In this document: in pieces, positions 1 to 10,262 of the stretch
Numbering within the stretch: position 1 is the first letter of the stretch
Layout: each line of letters opens with the position of its first letter
Origin: Symbiodinium sp. CCMP2592
Taxonomy: Eukaryota; Sar; Dinophyceae; Suessiales; Symbiodiniaceae
Direction of reading: 5' to 3'
Length of the DNA stretch: 64,000 bases
NCBI GenBank assembly: GCA_905221615.1
Contig: CAJNDT010001001.1
Span: 1,953,443-2,017,442 of the forward strand
Translations under genes and position numbers: made by a program
Notes under the pieces: generated by a model
Databases searched by the model: none
What the model was told of the DNA's origin: nothing
The model's input: the letters and a program-made list of their open reading frames with translations, nothing else

Positions 1-27
1 TTAGGATTCGAATCTCACACAGGGGCT

Positions 28-118
28 GAGACAATTATCAATAATATTTTGGTGGCTCCTTATTATAACTGTAGTGTAATTTGCCCCCCAAACCCTGTTC
101 TAATCATTAAGGCCCCCT
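28..118. repeat. Family C fold-back element, partial
   Basis: Right half of the family C element: a TTATTATAACTG core, a run of C, then TTCTAATCATTAAGGCCCCC. Family C ends in (TG)TAGGGGCCTTAATA / TATTAAGGCCCCTACA and carries an internal TATAGTTATAATAAGG block. Other copies are at 1172, 1671, 17181, 30314, 43288, 46770, 46994 and 53800. The left arm is lost at the window edge. Confidence 0.5.
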
Positions 119-1171
119 TTCTTCGGGGTGGAGGGGTGGATGGTTGGTCTCCAGAGGCTTTGAGGCTGGAGGTGAGCCCTAAATCCTAAACCCCACAAAC
201 CCCTAAACCCTACACCCCTAACCCCCCCAAGCCCCTAAACCCTAAGCCCCCCAAGCCCCAATCCTAAACCCTGAACGCTACACCCCTAAACCCCCAGACC
301 CCTCAACCCTGAATCCTGAACCCCCCAAAACGCCTAAACCCTAAACTTTGGATTTGTTCTCTTCCGGATCAGGGTTGTAAAGCCTTCGGCACCCTTACAG
401 TACGGAATCCTCCAAAACACCGCAAAAAAGACACCCTGAAGCAGCCTCCTAGAGCCCTGCACTGCTCTCATTTTGGTAGGTAGGTTGGGGTTTGCAAACT
501 TGACATTCGGAGTTTTGGGACGGTGCGGCGGTCTAACAGGGGTAAGGGTTAGGGTTTCAATAAATTTCCGTGGTGTAGACGGGTTTGGGTTTAGGGTTTA
601 GGGAGATGTTTCACACTATACGCTGAAAACTGAAATTCTTGTTGACTCCGGACCTAGGAAACCCTGATACAAAGGATACCCTCATTAGTCGGGGGATATC
701 GTGCTTCATCCACCAATGGCACGCACAAGCCCATCACTGAGATTTCCGGTCCGACAATTTCCGAAGATGCACATAACTCTGCCTGATTAACAATCGCATT
801 TTTGCAATGGTCCTCATAAAACTATGGTATACCACAAAGAAACCTTTTCCGCTCGATGGTGTAAGCTTCGCTACATGTATAATCAAATACCAGGCTGTTC
901 AGTGGTACACTTGCTTACTTTCAGGTTTCTGGGTTCCTATTGTAACACCAGAAGCCTAAAAAAGTGGGTTACTGAACAGCACAGAATATGGACACACACA
1001 CACACACACACACCCGCGATGTATCTATGCATACACTCATCAGCACAGACCCCTGTAACCCCAAAAGAATCACAACAGCTTAAATCGAAAGCATCCTAAG
1101 GTGTCAGACTCTTGCAGGCCCTTCTTCCAAGAAGCTCAAACTCCCAAGAACCCCCCATTTCCGAGACCCTA
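119..1171. other. Non-genic stretch with telomere-like filler
   Basis: Degenerate CCCTAAA-type repeats dominate 180-345, then low-copy-looking sequence with a (CA)n tract at 991-1012. The 91-codon open frame at 824-1099 runs through that CA tract and has no recognisable protein character. No gene is supported here. Confidence 0.5.
180..345. repeat. Degenerate CCCTAAA array
   Basis: About twenty imperfect copies of CCCTAAA with extra C or A bases (for example CCCCTAAACCC, CCCCCAAGCCC). The motif is the plant/dinoflagellate-type telomere repeat, here interstitial and decayed. Confidence 0.7.
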
Positions 1172-1286
1172 AACGGCACTATAGGGACAATAAAATTACC
1201 TGTATATACCATTTTGGGGGTTCCTTATTATAGTACTAATAGAATGTGCCCCCAAACCCCATTCTAATTATTAAATCCCCTACAGT
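1172..1286. repeat. Family C fold-back element
   Basis: Contains TTCCTTATTATAGTACTAATAG followed by a C-rich block and TTCTAATTATTAA, closing with CCCCTACAGT. Diverged left end. Confidence 0.45.
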
Positions 1287-1376
1287 AAGGGATTAGGGTT
1301 CAATACTTCATGACTGTCGGTCTGGGTTATCAGTAGGTATCGACAGGCACCCAAAGCACAGTCGACATCCCAGACC

Positions 1377-1482
1377 GCCGGGAGGATCCAAAAAGTAGAT
1401 CCCTTAATGGGGGTTCCTATAAAGTACCCTTAGTAGGATAAGGCCCCCAAAATAGGGGATCTACTTTCTAGATCCTCCCGGG
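1377..1482. repeat. 106-bp hairpin element
   Basis: Left arm CCGGGAGGATCC...AGTAGATCCC is matched in inverse order by GGGGATCTACTTTC...GATCCTCCCGG. The loop holds GGGTTCCTATAAAG and TAGGATAAGGCCCCC. Single copy in the window; probably another fold-back family. Confidence 0.65.
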
Positions 1483-1670
1483 CATCTGGGTTTTGGGTAC
1501 CCTAAGTATTAGGTGCCGTGTTAAAGTCAGGGGGCTTAGGGTTTGGGTTTAGGGGGCAAAACAAGACTTCTTTGCTGCCAAAAAACCGCGCGCCCCCCCA
1601 GTTGACCACACACGGCGGGGCACATCAAGCAGCGGAGTCGAAAGAGGACTCAAGGGGGTCGGGAGTACTA

Positions 1671-1775
1671 CATAGGGGCCTTGATAATTAGAACAGGGTG
1701 TTGGGGGCCGGTTCTACTATAGTTATAATAAGGAACACCCAAACTGCTATAGGTAACTGTTAAGGCCCCTACAGT
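1671..1775. repeat. Family C fold-back element
   Basis: A nearly complete copy in opposite orientation to the copies at 28 and 1172: ATAGGGGCCTTGATAATT on the left, AACTGTTAAGGCCCCTACAG on the right, with the CTATAGTTATAATAAGG core between them. Confidence 0.65.
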
Positions 1776-1879
1776 ATGCATTTTTTGTCTGTGATGTTCA
1801 TGGGTGTAAGGGATCTGTTCAAGAGGATTCAGGCTCTGCGGATGACTCGCACAGTTGTTGCGAAAGATACCATTATCCA

Positions 1880-1985
1880 AGGGTAAAAGGAGGGACCCTT
1901 AATAAGGACCCCTAGGTATATACCCTTAATATAGCTATTATATATCCATTTTCTAGCCCATTAAGGGTCCCTCCTTTTCCCCTTT
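1880..1985. repeat. Family I fold-back element
   Basis: Arms GGTAAAAGGAGGGACCC and GGGTCCCTCCTTTTCCC enclose an AT-rich centre with GGTATATACCC. The only other copy is at 58215-58347. Confidence 0.7.
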
Positions 1986-2321
1986 GAAACCAGGTTTGGC
2001 AGCGACCTTTTCCCCTTTGACATTAAAGAAAGTGTGAAGCCAATCGAAAGGCCTTAGCATAGTGTATAGGTGCACCCTGATCATATCCTAGGAAGAGCAC
2101 TGACCTTTGGTGCCGACCAGGGCATTTTAGGATTTTCTGTTTTTGCAAATTTCCGGGTTCAAGCTTTTGGCGTGTTGCTGTAGGATCAAGGGTACAGGGT
2201 CTCGAGTACGACATGTACCCTAAGAGCGTTCAACCCTGACTTACCGTGCAAGGGTGCTTCATACAGGCGTATGCCCATAGGCTCCATAGGTCCTTTTAAG
2301 AATCCTGGCCAGAATCCTATA

Positions 2322-2430
2322 TGGGAGCTTCCGAGAATAGGGGACCCAAATAGAGTACTCTAATTAAATAGTAGGTTCCTTATTGTAAGGACCCCCCAAA
2401 AAGGTAACCCTAATTTTCGGAAACTCCTAT
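2322..2430. repeat. Family D fold-back element
   Basis: GGGAGCTTCCGAGAATAGGGG on the left pairs with TAATTTTCGGAAACTCC on the right. TATATGG occurs just inside both flanks and may be a target duplication. The core has TAGTAGGTTCCTTATTGTAAGGACC, typical of the family. Confidence 0.65.
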
Positions 2431-2877
2431 ATGGTAATCCCAAAACGGAACTGCTATGGAGCCTATGGGTGGAGACTTTAGGCCGTATAATAAGCGCCCT
2501 ATAGAAGCCTTGGATTCGTAGAAAAACCTACTAAGATTGTGCGTGTGGCCTTAGTTAAGATATAGATGTTAGTAACCCCCTTATAACCTCCCTGTAACCC
2601 CCTTACATCTTTGCCATCCATGTAGTAAGTCCCTACTAACTTGGGGGAAGTTAGTAGAAGGTTGGTTGGAAGAAATAGAAGTTATTAACTTAAGTTAACT
2701 TTTTAGCTAACTTTTTCTAACTTATGTTAACTTATGTTAACTTATTCTAACTTTGTTTTGTTTTATGTCGGTTTTGTGTTAAATGGTTTTCGTTGTTTGT
2801 CACTGATGCTGTTCTTTTCTGTGCTCCACAAAGATAAGAGCAGATGCTATGGGCTTAGGGGGTTCAGGTGTTTAGGA

Positions 2878-3465
2878 CCACCACCACCACCACCACCAGC
2901 ACCAGCACCAGCATCAGCACCACCACCAGGGTTATAGGGTTTAGGGGGTATAGAGTACGGTGTGGAGTGTAGAAACACTATTACCACAGCCTTCACCAAC
3001 ACCAAGACCACCGCCACCGCCACCACCACAACAACAACAGCAGCAACAACAGCAACCACCACGACAACAACAGCACCAGCACCACCAGCACCAGCACCAC
3101 CACCAACAGCAACAACACATGTCTAGGATGTTAGGAACACCACTAGCGCATGTTTAGAGTTCAGGGGTTTAGGGGCTTGGGTTTGGGGTGTAGGGTTTGG
3201 GAAACCTCCGCCAGCACCACCGCCAGCACCAGCACCAGCCCCAGCGCTAGCGGAAGTGCCAGCACCAGCACCAGCACCCACCAGCACTAGCACCAGCACC
3301 AGCACCAGCACCTAGCACCAGCACCAGCACCAGCACCACCCCCGCCGCCGCCCCCACCACCAGCACCACCACCACAGCAGCACCACCAGCACCAGCAGCA
3401 CCAGCACCACCGACACCACCATCAGCAACCCCCACCGCCCGCGCCACCACCGTCAGCACCACCCC
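2878..3465. repeat. CCA / CAGCAC / CAACAG trinucleotide-type repeats
   Basis: Blocks of CACCACCAC, CAACAACAACAG and CCAGCACCAGCA broken by short telomere-like words such as GGGTTTAGGGG. Open frames here on both strands encode only Pro, Gly, Ala, Gln or His runs. Confidence 0.8.
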
Positions 3466-3481
3466 CGAGTTCATAAAGCCA

Positions 3482-3866
3482 GGAACCAGGCCGGATAAGT
3501 TCAGAAAAAGTTCATATTTCCAGGCCTGAAAAGTTGAGAAAAAGTTCATATTTCGTGGCCTGAAAAGTTCATAAAAAAGTTCATACTTCGAGGCCCGAAA
3601 AGTTCATAAAAAGTTCATATTTTCAGGCCGGAAAAAGTTCATATTTTTAGTGTTTTATTGGTATTTACAAGGAATCCAAGCCTGAAAAGTTCATATATCG
3701 AGGCCTGAAAAATTCATAAAAAGTTCATATTTCGAGGCCTGAAAAGTTCATAAAAAGTTCATATTTCGAGGCTTGAAAAGTTCATAAAAAGTTCATATTT
3801 CCAGGGCTGAAAAGTTCATAAAAAGTTCATATTTCCAGGCCTGAAAAGTTCATAAAAAGTTCATGG
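3482..3866. repeat. Tandem repeat, unit about 34 bp
   Basis: Roughly ten copies of GAGGCCTGAAAAGTTCAT plus AAAAAGTTCATATTTC, with one interruption around 3645-3690 (TTTTTAGTGTTTTATTGG). Confidence 0.8.
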
Positions 3867-3879
3867 CTGGCACTCCACC

Positions 3880-4390
3880 CCTGGTTCGCCCCACCACCAC
3901 CACACCACCCCACCACCTACCACCCTACCACCCCACCACCCACACCACCCCACCACCCCACCACCCCACACCACCACCACCCCACCACCACCCCACCACC
4001 CCCCACCACCCCCCACCACCCCACGACTCCCACACCACCACACACCCCACCACCCCACCCACCCCACACTTTACCGCACCTGCCGCCCCACCACCCCACT
4101 ACCCATGCGTGGGGCGGTGGGTGGTGGTTGGTGGGGTGGGTGGTGGGTGGTGGATGGTGAATGGTGGGTTGTGGGTGGTGGGTGGTGGGTGGTGTGTGGT
4201 GGGTGGGGGGTGGTGGGTGGTGCGTGGTGGGTGGTGGGTGGTGGGTGGTGGGTGGTGGGTGGTGGGTGGTGGGCGGTGGGTGGTGGGTGGTGGGTGGGTG
4301 GTGGGTGGCGGGTGGCGTGGGTGGCGTGGGTGGCGTGGGTGGCGTGGGTGGCGTGGGTGGCGTGGGTGGCGTGGGTGGTGGCTGGTGCAG
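3880..4390. repeat. Giant CCCAC / GTGGG inverted repeat
   Basis: About 200 bases of CACC/CCCAC are followed, around the centre near 4100 (ACCCATGCGTGGGGCGGTGGG), by about 280 bases of GGTGGGT. The two halves are complementary, so either strand can fold into a long imperfect hairpin, and the G-rich strand can also form quadruplexes. At 4313-4377 the unit becomes a regular 9-mer (GTGGGTGGC, about seven copies). Confidence 0.75.
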
Positions 4391-4719
4391 CGCCTAAAAT
4401 TTCTAACGATCCCCCAATCAGCTGCGTGCAAAGTTTTTCTGGGAATGGATTTGTTAACCGCATTTTGGTGTGGGTGGTGGGTGGTGGTTGGCGGGTGGTT
4501 GGTGGTGGCTGGCGATGGCCACCGCCTCACCACCCACTACCACCACCCACGACCCCGCCACCCCATCGTTGTTTGCTTTAACCCACAAGTTCACTTTTGC
4601 TAACTTATGTTAACTTTCTTTAACTTATGCTAACTTTTTATCTAACTTACCTAACCCCCTAGTAACATCTATATCTTAACTTAAGCCAAACGCACAATCT
4701 TAGTAAGAGCCTTGGAGGC

Positions 4720-5160
4720 CACAAACCCTGAACCCCGAACCCTAAACCCCTGAACCTTAAGTCCGAAGCCTTCAAGACCTTAAACTCCTAAACCTTAAGC
4801 CCTGGAGCCTATAAACCCTAAGCCGCTAATTAAGCCTTATACCCTTAAACTCTAGACTTCTAAAGCCTGGGAACCCCTAAACCCTGTAGATTTATCATAG
4901 TAGAACCCGTTAAGGAACCGTTTAAGGGAGCCCCAGGCCTAAACCATAAACCCCTAAACCCCGCAACCCTAAACCCTCAAAGCCTTAAATCCTAAACCCT
5001 AAGCCCTTAAAGCCCTAAGCCCTAAACCCTTTAAAAACAATCCCAAAATCAGAGGAGCTCGACATAACCCTTGAAGCCCTAAACCCTAAAGCCCGAAACA
5101 AAAACACAAAAAAAAGGAGCTCGAGAACCCTTAACCCTTAAAACCCTTAAAAACCAAAAC
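4720..5160. repeat. Degenerate CCCTAAA array
   Basis: Dense CCCTAAA/CCTTAAA variants. The word GGAGCTCGA, which also begins the exon-like island at 5203, appears three times inside or next to it (about 5055, 5116 and 5187). Confidence 0.6.
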
Positions 5161-5202
5161 CCTTAACAAAAGGGCCCAAAGCAAAAGGAGCTCGAGAACC
5201 GA

Positions 5203-5289
5203 GCTGTGGTGCAGCTCATGGAGCGCTGGTCCTCGCACACGGAGAACCTCAAGCAAAAGGACCCGAAAAGTGAGGAGTTTCAGGGTTAA
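5203..5289 (+). CDS. Exon-like island, unknown protein
   Basis: An open frame gives AVVQLMERWSSHTENLKQ followed by a polar tail, amphipathic and unlike the Leu/Pro-rich products of the surrounding repeats. It is preceded by GAGAACCGAG and could end at a GC donor in CTCAA|GCAAAAGG. Too short to assign. The preceding word AAAGGAGCTCGAGAACC is repeated upstream between telomere-like fillers, suggesting partial duplication of the exon edge. Confidence 0.3.
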   Translation, partial: AVVQLMERWSSHTENLKQKDPKSEEFQG

Positions 5290-5879
5290 GGGGCCTTTGA
5301 AGGGTTTCTATCAAGGCTATGAAGAATCTATAAGGTTTAGAGTTGCAGGGCTTAGGGGCCCTTTAAAGGGCTCTATAAAGGATCTAGAGGGTTTAGGGTT
5401 TAGGATTTTGGAGTTATCTTACGGCTACTTGGAAGTGGTTTTGCAGTTTATGCTTTTTGCACGGGTTCCGAGTGTCTTTATAGTTGGGTACCAACAGCAT
5501 GAAGTATCAAGTTCGCTGTGCAAACAGAAATATTACGAATGCTAGTGGAAGTCCCAAAAGACATGGAAATCCCTCACATAAACAATATTAAGTCAAACAA
5601 GAAATGGAAACACTACAAATGATAACAACCGTAAGAAAATGTTAGTAGTAATAACCAAGAGAATAGATCAACAAAAAATAGCAACTCCTTTATAAAACCA
5701 GCGCTAAGTTAGACACAGGAGCAGGAAATACTAAGAATAGCCACAATGTAGCAGCACATATGATGATAAGAATCCAGGAATCCAAGAATTCTTCTATAAC
5801 AAACGCAACATTAAGTTAACACATAGCGATCGAAATAGCATGAACGAGAGCAACAGTAAGCCCATGATAGTAGTGGTAG
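5290..5879. other. Non-genic stretch
   Basis: TTTAGGG-like words to about 5410, then AT-rich, A-rich sequence (ATAACAA, AATAGCA) without repeats I can recognise or a protein-like frame. Confidence 0.4.
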
Positions 5880-5933
5880 CAGTAGTAGCATTGTAGCAGT
5901 AGCAGTAGCAGTAGCAGTAGCAGTAGCAGTAGC

Positions 5934-5977
<44 letters not shown>

Positions 5978-6050
5978 GACTAGGGCTAGGACTAGGACTA
6001 GGACTAGGACTAGGACTAGGACTAGGACTATGAGTAGGAGTAGGAGTAAA
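5880..6050. repeat. Compound microsatellite AGTAGC / AGT / GGACTA
   Basis: (AGTAGC)n to about 5936, then (AGT)n to about 5975, then (GGACTA)n and GGAGTA variants. The minus-strand Ser-Pro / Thr frame across it is a translation of the repeat. Confidence 0.9.
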
Positions 6051-6409
6051 TATCCATGAGAACATACATCAAAAGAACCGTAGTCGTAACAATACCGGTG
6101 ATAACACTGATCATGGTTTATAGTGGTGTCAGCAGGTGTCTAGAGGTTTGATTTAGAATGTTTTACTTGTTGTTATAGTGATTTCCGGAACATTGGGAGC
6201 CCCGAATAGAATAAAGTCCCCTAGAAATTAGATTCCAATGCAATGCAACCACCTCAGTGATCGCCCCTACAATGTCAGATTTACCATCCTGATTTCAGGA
6301 GCCTTCAACCCTAGACCCTAAACCCTACAAACCTAAACCCTAAACCCTAGGCCTCGAACCCCTATCGAGGCGCCACTCGCAACAGGTAATTCTAATCATC
6401 TGGAACTAC

Positions 6410-6490
6410 GCTTGATGATATGTATAGGTCCTTGATTACCCATAATATCCCATAGTTTAGGGTCCTTAGGTAATGCGGGATTTGTATCAT
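6410..6490. repeat. Family A fold-back element, diverged
   Basis: CTTGATGATATGTATAGG...GGTAATGCGGGATTTGTATCATC is a decayed copy. The direct repeat ATCATCTGGAACTA lies on both sides (about 6395 and 6486), a possible footprint of insertion. Confidence 0.55.
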
Positions 6491-6499
6491 CTGGAACTA

Positions 6500-7070
6500 G
6501 CATTTGCATTAAGAACCCGAAATTCATCTTCAATCCGCAAAACCGCCAAAGTCTCGGATTCTGCAAGCTCTTCATGATGAATGCTAGGTCTCAACAACGC
6601 CGAGCTGTTTTTTGTGTCCTGGTGTGCTTACATAGCTACTGCAGTGTACAATATACCCCCCCCCCAGATCGCGCTTTAATTGCTTCAAGGTCCTTATATA
6701 TAAAGCTCTAGTAGGACATACCCGAACTTGACAATAATTACCAAGGCTCTAGTAAGGTCCCAAAATCAGATCCCCTGAGGACCATGTAGCCAAATAGTTC
6801 ATACTGTGGCCTTAAACTAGTCCGAATATTGGTATTTGGGTCCAAAGTACAAGCTATTTGTGCACGTGGGCCCTTATACTACCCTATGTATCTTTAAACC
6901 TTTATGGTGTATTTTGTAGAATCCAAAACGGACCCCTGAAAGGAACCCGACTTATCGGCATATGGACCCTTAGGGATCGTCGGAAAGAAGAATCCGCCAG
7001 GAGATTACTTCCGGCACAGGCTTGGAGCTACAGGGGCTCAAGGATCTAGGAGTTTGGGGTTTGGGGGTTG
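6500..7070. other. Stretch without a clear gene
   Basis: Mixed sequence with a C run at 6657-6665. A possible short exon lies at 6973-7031 (AG|GGATCGTCGG..., charged in two frames). I could not choose a frame and do not call it separately. Confidence 0.3.
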
Positions 7071-7076
7071 GGTTTT

Positions 7077-7160
7077 ATGGGAGTTTCCGACAATTCGGGG
7101 TACCTTGCCCAGGGGCCCGCATAATAAGGATCCCACTATTTAACCCTTACCAACTCCCAT
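7077..7160. repeat. Family D fold-back element, short
   Basis: GGGAGTTTCCGACAATTCGGGG at the left and ACCAACTCCCAT at the right, with the ATAATAAGGATCCCACTATT core of the family. The right arm is partly lost. Confidence 0.5.
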
Positions 7161-7289
7161 CTGGGTTTGGGGTTTTAGGGTTTGGGGGCTAGGGTTTAGA
7201 GTTTAGGGTCTATAGGGTTGAGGGTCTTGGGGCTCAGGGATCTTGATGGGCTTTGGTACTGAGTTTCGAGGTCGAAGGTTTGGGATTCC

Positions 7290-8010
7290 GGGCTTAGGCA
7301 GTCGGAAGGCAAAAAGCAGCACTGGGCTGAGACATCTTGTCGAGGACTTCACCCGACTTTGGTCCCAGCACGACGCACACGCCTGGTTGTGATGGTCGGT
7401 ACGCGAGAGGCCCTTGCGGACAAGGCGGTGCGGCCGGGGCCGCAGGTGTTGCGGCCAATGACGACACAGCGCACGCTGCTGCAGAAGTCCCCGGTCTTCG
7501 AGCCGAGCGTGTCGATGGAGCCGTCACTGGACACTGTCCATGCGCGGAACCATGAATTCGCCGTGCGTCCGGGTTGGGCTCGGGAAGAGCGACGTCGGGA
7601 GCTCCCGCGGATTGACGGCTCATATCGCAGCGAGGCGCAGAACCTGGCAGTCCCAGTATCCGCATTTCCGCGCGAAATGCATGGGGTTTGGGCCCGGACA
7701 GACGCCTGAACATTTTCCGGGCACCGAAGACCAAGAGCTCCGCCAGGCCAGTTCCGCACATGTGGTGGAGGATTCAAATCCATATTTTGCAGCTGCTGCA
7801 GCCGCCCTGTTGTAGCATATAAGTATATACTGCTTCTGCCATAGATGCTTGCCAGAATCAGGGGCCGCTGCGGTCTCTAGGCCGCTATGCACAACCTTCA
7901 TCAGGTCTGGTGGAGCAAAGACCCCGGTCCCGAGCTTGGTGATGGCAACTTCCCTACGACCAATCTGGTTCACGTCGATGTTTTGGGACAGCCCAACACT
8001 GGAGTAGCCC
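7290..8010. CDS. GC-rich coding-like block, strand unresolved
   Basis: GC-rich sequence without telomere-like words. On the minus strand 7850-7995 reads NQIGRREVAITKLGTGVF and then a segment ending GKHLWQ, before a possible donor; 7300-7370 minus also looks protein-like (GPKSGEVLDKMSQPSAAF). On the plus strand a 136-codon frame runs 7302-7709 after the acceptor GGCTTAGGCAG. High GC keeps several frames open, so I cannot decide; the minus-strand reading is slightly favoured for the 7850-7995 part. No family recognised. Confidence 0.25.
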
Positions 8011-8697
8011 AAACCCTAAACTTAGACTTGAGACCCTGCACCCATAAAACCCTAAGCATTGACGAAGAAGGTAGTCAGAGCCTGTTCTGAGAATTCAAGG
8101 GCCTCCAAACCCAAGCCTTCAACAAAGCGAAGCCTTCAATGCCTTTCATCATAGCGCCCCACCGACTTGGCTGGGATCCTATACTTTTCAAAGTAAGTAC
8201 TGGATGTTTCTGTTAAAGTCGAAGTAATGGTTGTTTTAGTAATAACAAAGTAGCTGACGGTGTTGTTTTCATAATATGAAGGCAAAACCTGCGGCTGACA
8301 AATAGGTCTCAAGAGTTAGGCGGTGAATAGTTCTCGTAGGGCCATGTGGGTCGCCGCGTGCTTTGCATATGCATCGGCAATATACGGCCCTTACGAATTC
8401 CTTTGCATAATGTTTCGGGGCCCACTATACAATAATCAAAATAAGGTACCCCGAAAGTAGTACTGGCAAGTATTTAGGCCCCTGTAGTATCCGCATCCCG
8501 TCCCAAAGGAATGCCCCGTGTTCGAGGCTTGCCAAGGTAGTGTGGTATGCTTCGGACTGTATTAGTCTGTTCCTGGGCTCCAATAGCCCCCTAAACCCTA
8601 AACCCTAGAACCTCCCACCCCCAAACCATCCTAAACCCGAAACTGTTGAACCCTATACTATACCAAACCTGTTGGAAAGCCTCCTTCGATTTGGGAG

Positions 8698-8756
8698 GCA
8701 TCGCGCACATCGTGGCGAAACTGTCCTCGTCCCTCGGCTGCCACTTGGAGAGCTGG
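8698..8756 (+). CDS. Exon-like island, unknown protein
   Basis: After GATTTGGGAG|G the frame reads AHIVAKLSSSLGCHLESW and reaches a GT donor (CTGG|GTGCGG). The opposite strand is also open over the same bases. Function unknown. Confidence 0.3.
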
Positions 8757-8874
8757 GTGCGGCAAAACTCTTCCAATTTTTAACTCTACCACTCTGGCAA
8801 CTCCAGCACTATAGTGCACGATGAGTTATACACCTATATCTACATGTATATACATACAAGTGTACACTCGAAGC

Positions 8875-9115
8875 AAACCTCATCTAGCCTCACCCAATCT
8901 AATCTGACCTCTGATCCGACCGAGTGTTTAATATCCAGTCTAACCAAACATCTTAATCCAACCGAATCTATTTAATCTCAGTTTATCTCACATCATCTCA
9001 TCTCACCCTTCTCGATACAGTCGAGTAGTCTAACCGAGCCTCATCTCGTCACAGTCACGTCATCGCACATCATCTCGTCTCATCCAGTTTGATCTTTTCT
9101 GATCCAACCTAACAT
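8875..9115. repeat. Degenerate 5-mer repeat (CATCT/CTCAT type)
   Basis: Loose tandem of five-base words such as CATCT, TCTCA, AATCT and AACCT (for example ACATCATCTCATCTCACCC). It differs from the telomere-like filler; a relative of the 14.1-kb block in style. Confidence 0.5.
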
Positions 9116-9263
9116 GACCAAATCCATGCTTTGGGACTCGGTGCCGGGGCTGGTCGGCGTGCGATCACTACTCTCACAAGCAGGATATATGGAAGTCTTA
9201 ATACTCCCTCTTCCATGGCGTTCCTAGATTCTAACCACCGCCCAAATCGGAGACACTCAAACA

Positions 9264-9366
9264 GTAGTTTCCGAAATTAGGGATACCTTACTTTGGGGTC
9301 CCTTTATTGCAAAAATCCTACTTATTCTGGCGCCATGTTAGGGTCCCCTATTCTCGCAAACTCCCA
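9264..9366. repeat. Family D fold-back element
   Basis: AGTTTCCGAAATTAGGG on the left, GGGTCCCCTATTCTCGCAAACTCCC on the right. Core TTTGGGGTCCCTTTATTGC. Confidence 0.5.
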
Positions 9367-9791
9367 AACCGTGGTTGCTGGCGTCGTCTGGGGACGGGCT
9401 TTCCTAGGCGAGTCTTAGGTTTTACGGCTTAGATTCGATGGTTTCTGCCTGAAACTGGTGACTCCGATTCTTGGGCTTCGGCCGCAGTGGAGCTTTAAAC
9501 TTCTTAGGCTTTACGAGCTTAGCGCTTGAGGGCTTAAGGGTTTGCGGTAAAGGGTTTAGGATTTTGGGTTAAGTGCTTAGGGGTTTCAGGGTTTAGGGCT
9601 GCTTAGGGCTTTAGGGTTTCAGGGTTGAGGGTTGGAGCCCTAAACCTGACAGTACATGCGCACGCATCGTTGGCGCCTTAGCCCTAGAGATACTATAAAG
9701 TACCGGAGCCATGGATTAGGGTTTATGGTTTAGGGGGATCTATTCTCCATAAGTACATGGGCACTTATTATTGGAAGCTCGGCAGTAAGAG

Positions 9792-9955
9792 GATCCCAAC
9801 ATGAGCTTTGGAATGACGCGGTTGATGATATAAATCCTGCATTACCTTAAGGACCCTCAACTGTGGGAATTATGGTATATCACCCATTTTAGCTAATGCA
9901 GGATTTATATCATCAACAGCATGTCTAGAGTCGAGAAGGCTGCCTCCTACTCCAA
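9792..9955 (+). CDS. Two exons interrupted by a family A element
   Basis: Exon 1 (9792-9820) follows an AG|G acceptor and reads DPNMSFGMT plus two bases, CG. Exon 2 (9920-9955) supplies C, completing an Arg codon, and continues MSRVEKAASYS before a GT donor. Removing 9821-9919 (GTTGATGA...CATCAACAG) joins the frame exactly with canonical GT-AG ends. Both halves look like genuine protein. Function unknown. Confidence 0.45.
9821..9917. repeat. Family A fold-back element (introner candidate)
   Basis: Terminal arms GTTGATGATATAAATCC and its complement GGATTTATATCATCAAC; centre ACCTTAAGGACCC...TGGGAATTATGG. It occupies the position of the intron between the two exons at 9792-9820 and 9920-9955. 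Confidence 0.8.
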
Positions 9956-10095
9956 GTTACCTACATAGTATAAGGGCCTTAACCGCTAAACCTTAGGCCC
10001 TAAACCTGAGCAACTGGACGGGCTTCGCGGTATTGTAGACTATAGGTTTTAGTATTGATCCCTGAGGCTTTGTCGTGGAAGACTTCAGGCCTCTG

Positions 10096-10097
<2 letters not shown>

Positions 10098-10132
<35 letters not shown>

Positions 10133-10262
10133 CATACATATATTTAGATAATGATAGATGATATAAATAGTAAAGATAATGTAGAGAATATCGATATTAA
10201 AGATAATACAGATAATATAGATAATACAGATAATATAAATAGTAGTGCAGATAATAGCAAAT
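10098..10262. repeat. (TA)n and GATAAT-type AT-rich repeat
   Basis: (TA)n to about 10142 followed by imperfect GATAAT/AGATAATA words. Confidence 0.8.

Larger units (their letters stand above)
2527..4706. mobile_element. 2.2-kb TIR element filled with microsatellites
   Basis: Inverted repeats of about 44 bp sit at 2527-2570 and 4663-4706; I count 40 of 44 matching bases. Inside each end lies a TTAACTTA/TAACTTTTT minisatellite (2680-2755 and 4598-4650). The interior is almost entirely simple repeats: CCA/CAG blocks at 2878-3465, a tandem of about 34 bp at 3482-3866, a CCCAC tract at 3880-4080 and a GGGTGGT tract at 4103-4390. Only 4396-4470 looks like unique sequence. No transposase frame is present, so this would be a non-autonomous element. 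Alternatively a fold-back satellite block. Confidence 0.55.

Noticed and set aside
1..30. GGATTCGAATCTC at the window start, like a tRNA T-loop
   Set aside because: No anticodon or acceptor stem can be seen; the rest would be outside the window.
2734..4603. Long overlapping open frames on both strands (up to 246 codons)
   Set aside because: They are translations of CCA, CAG, CCCAC and GGGTG repeats (Pro, Gly, Val-Trp, His-Pro runs) with no protein character.
5811..6065. 84-codon minus frame rich in Ser-Pro and Thr
   Set aside because: Pure translation of the AGT/AGTAGC/GGACTA microsatellite.
8875..9115. Possible promoter or UTR because of the CATCT-rich composition
   Set aside because: The pentamer periodicity explains it; no gene starts nearby.
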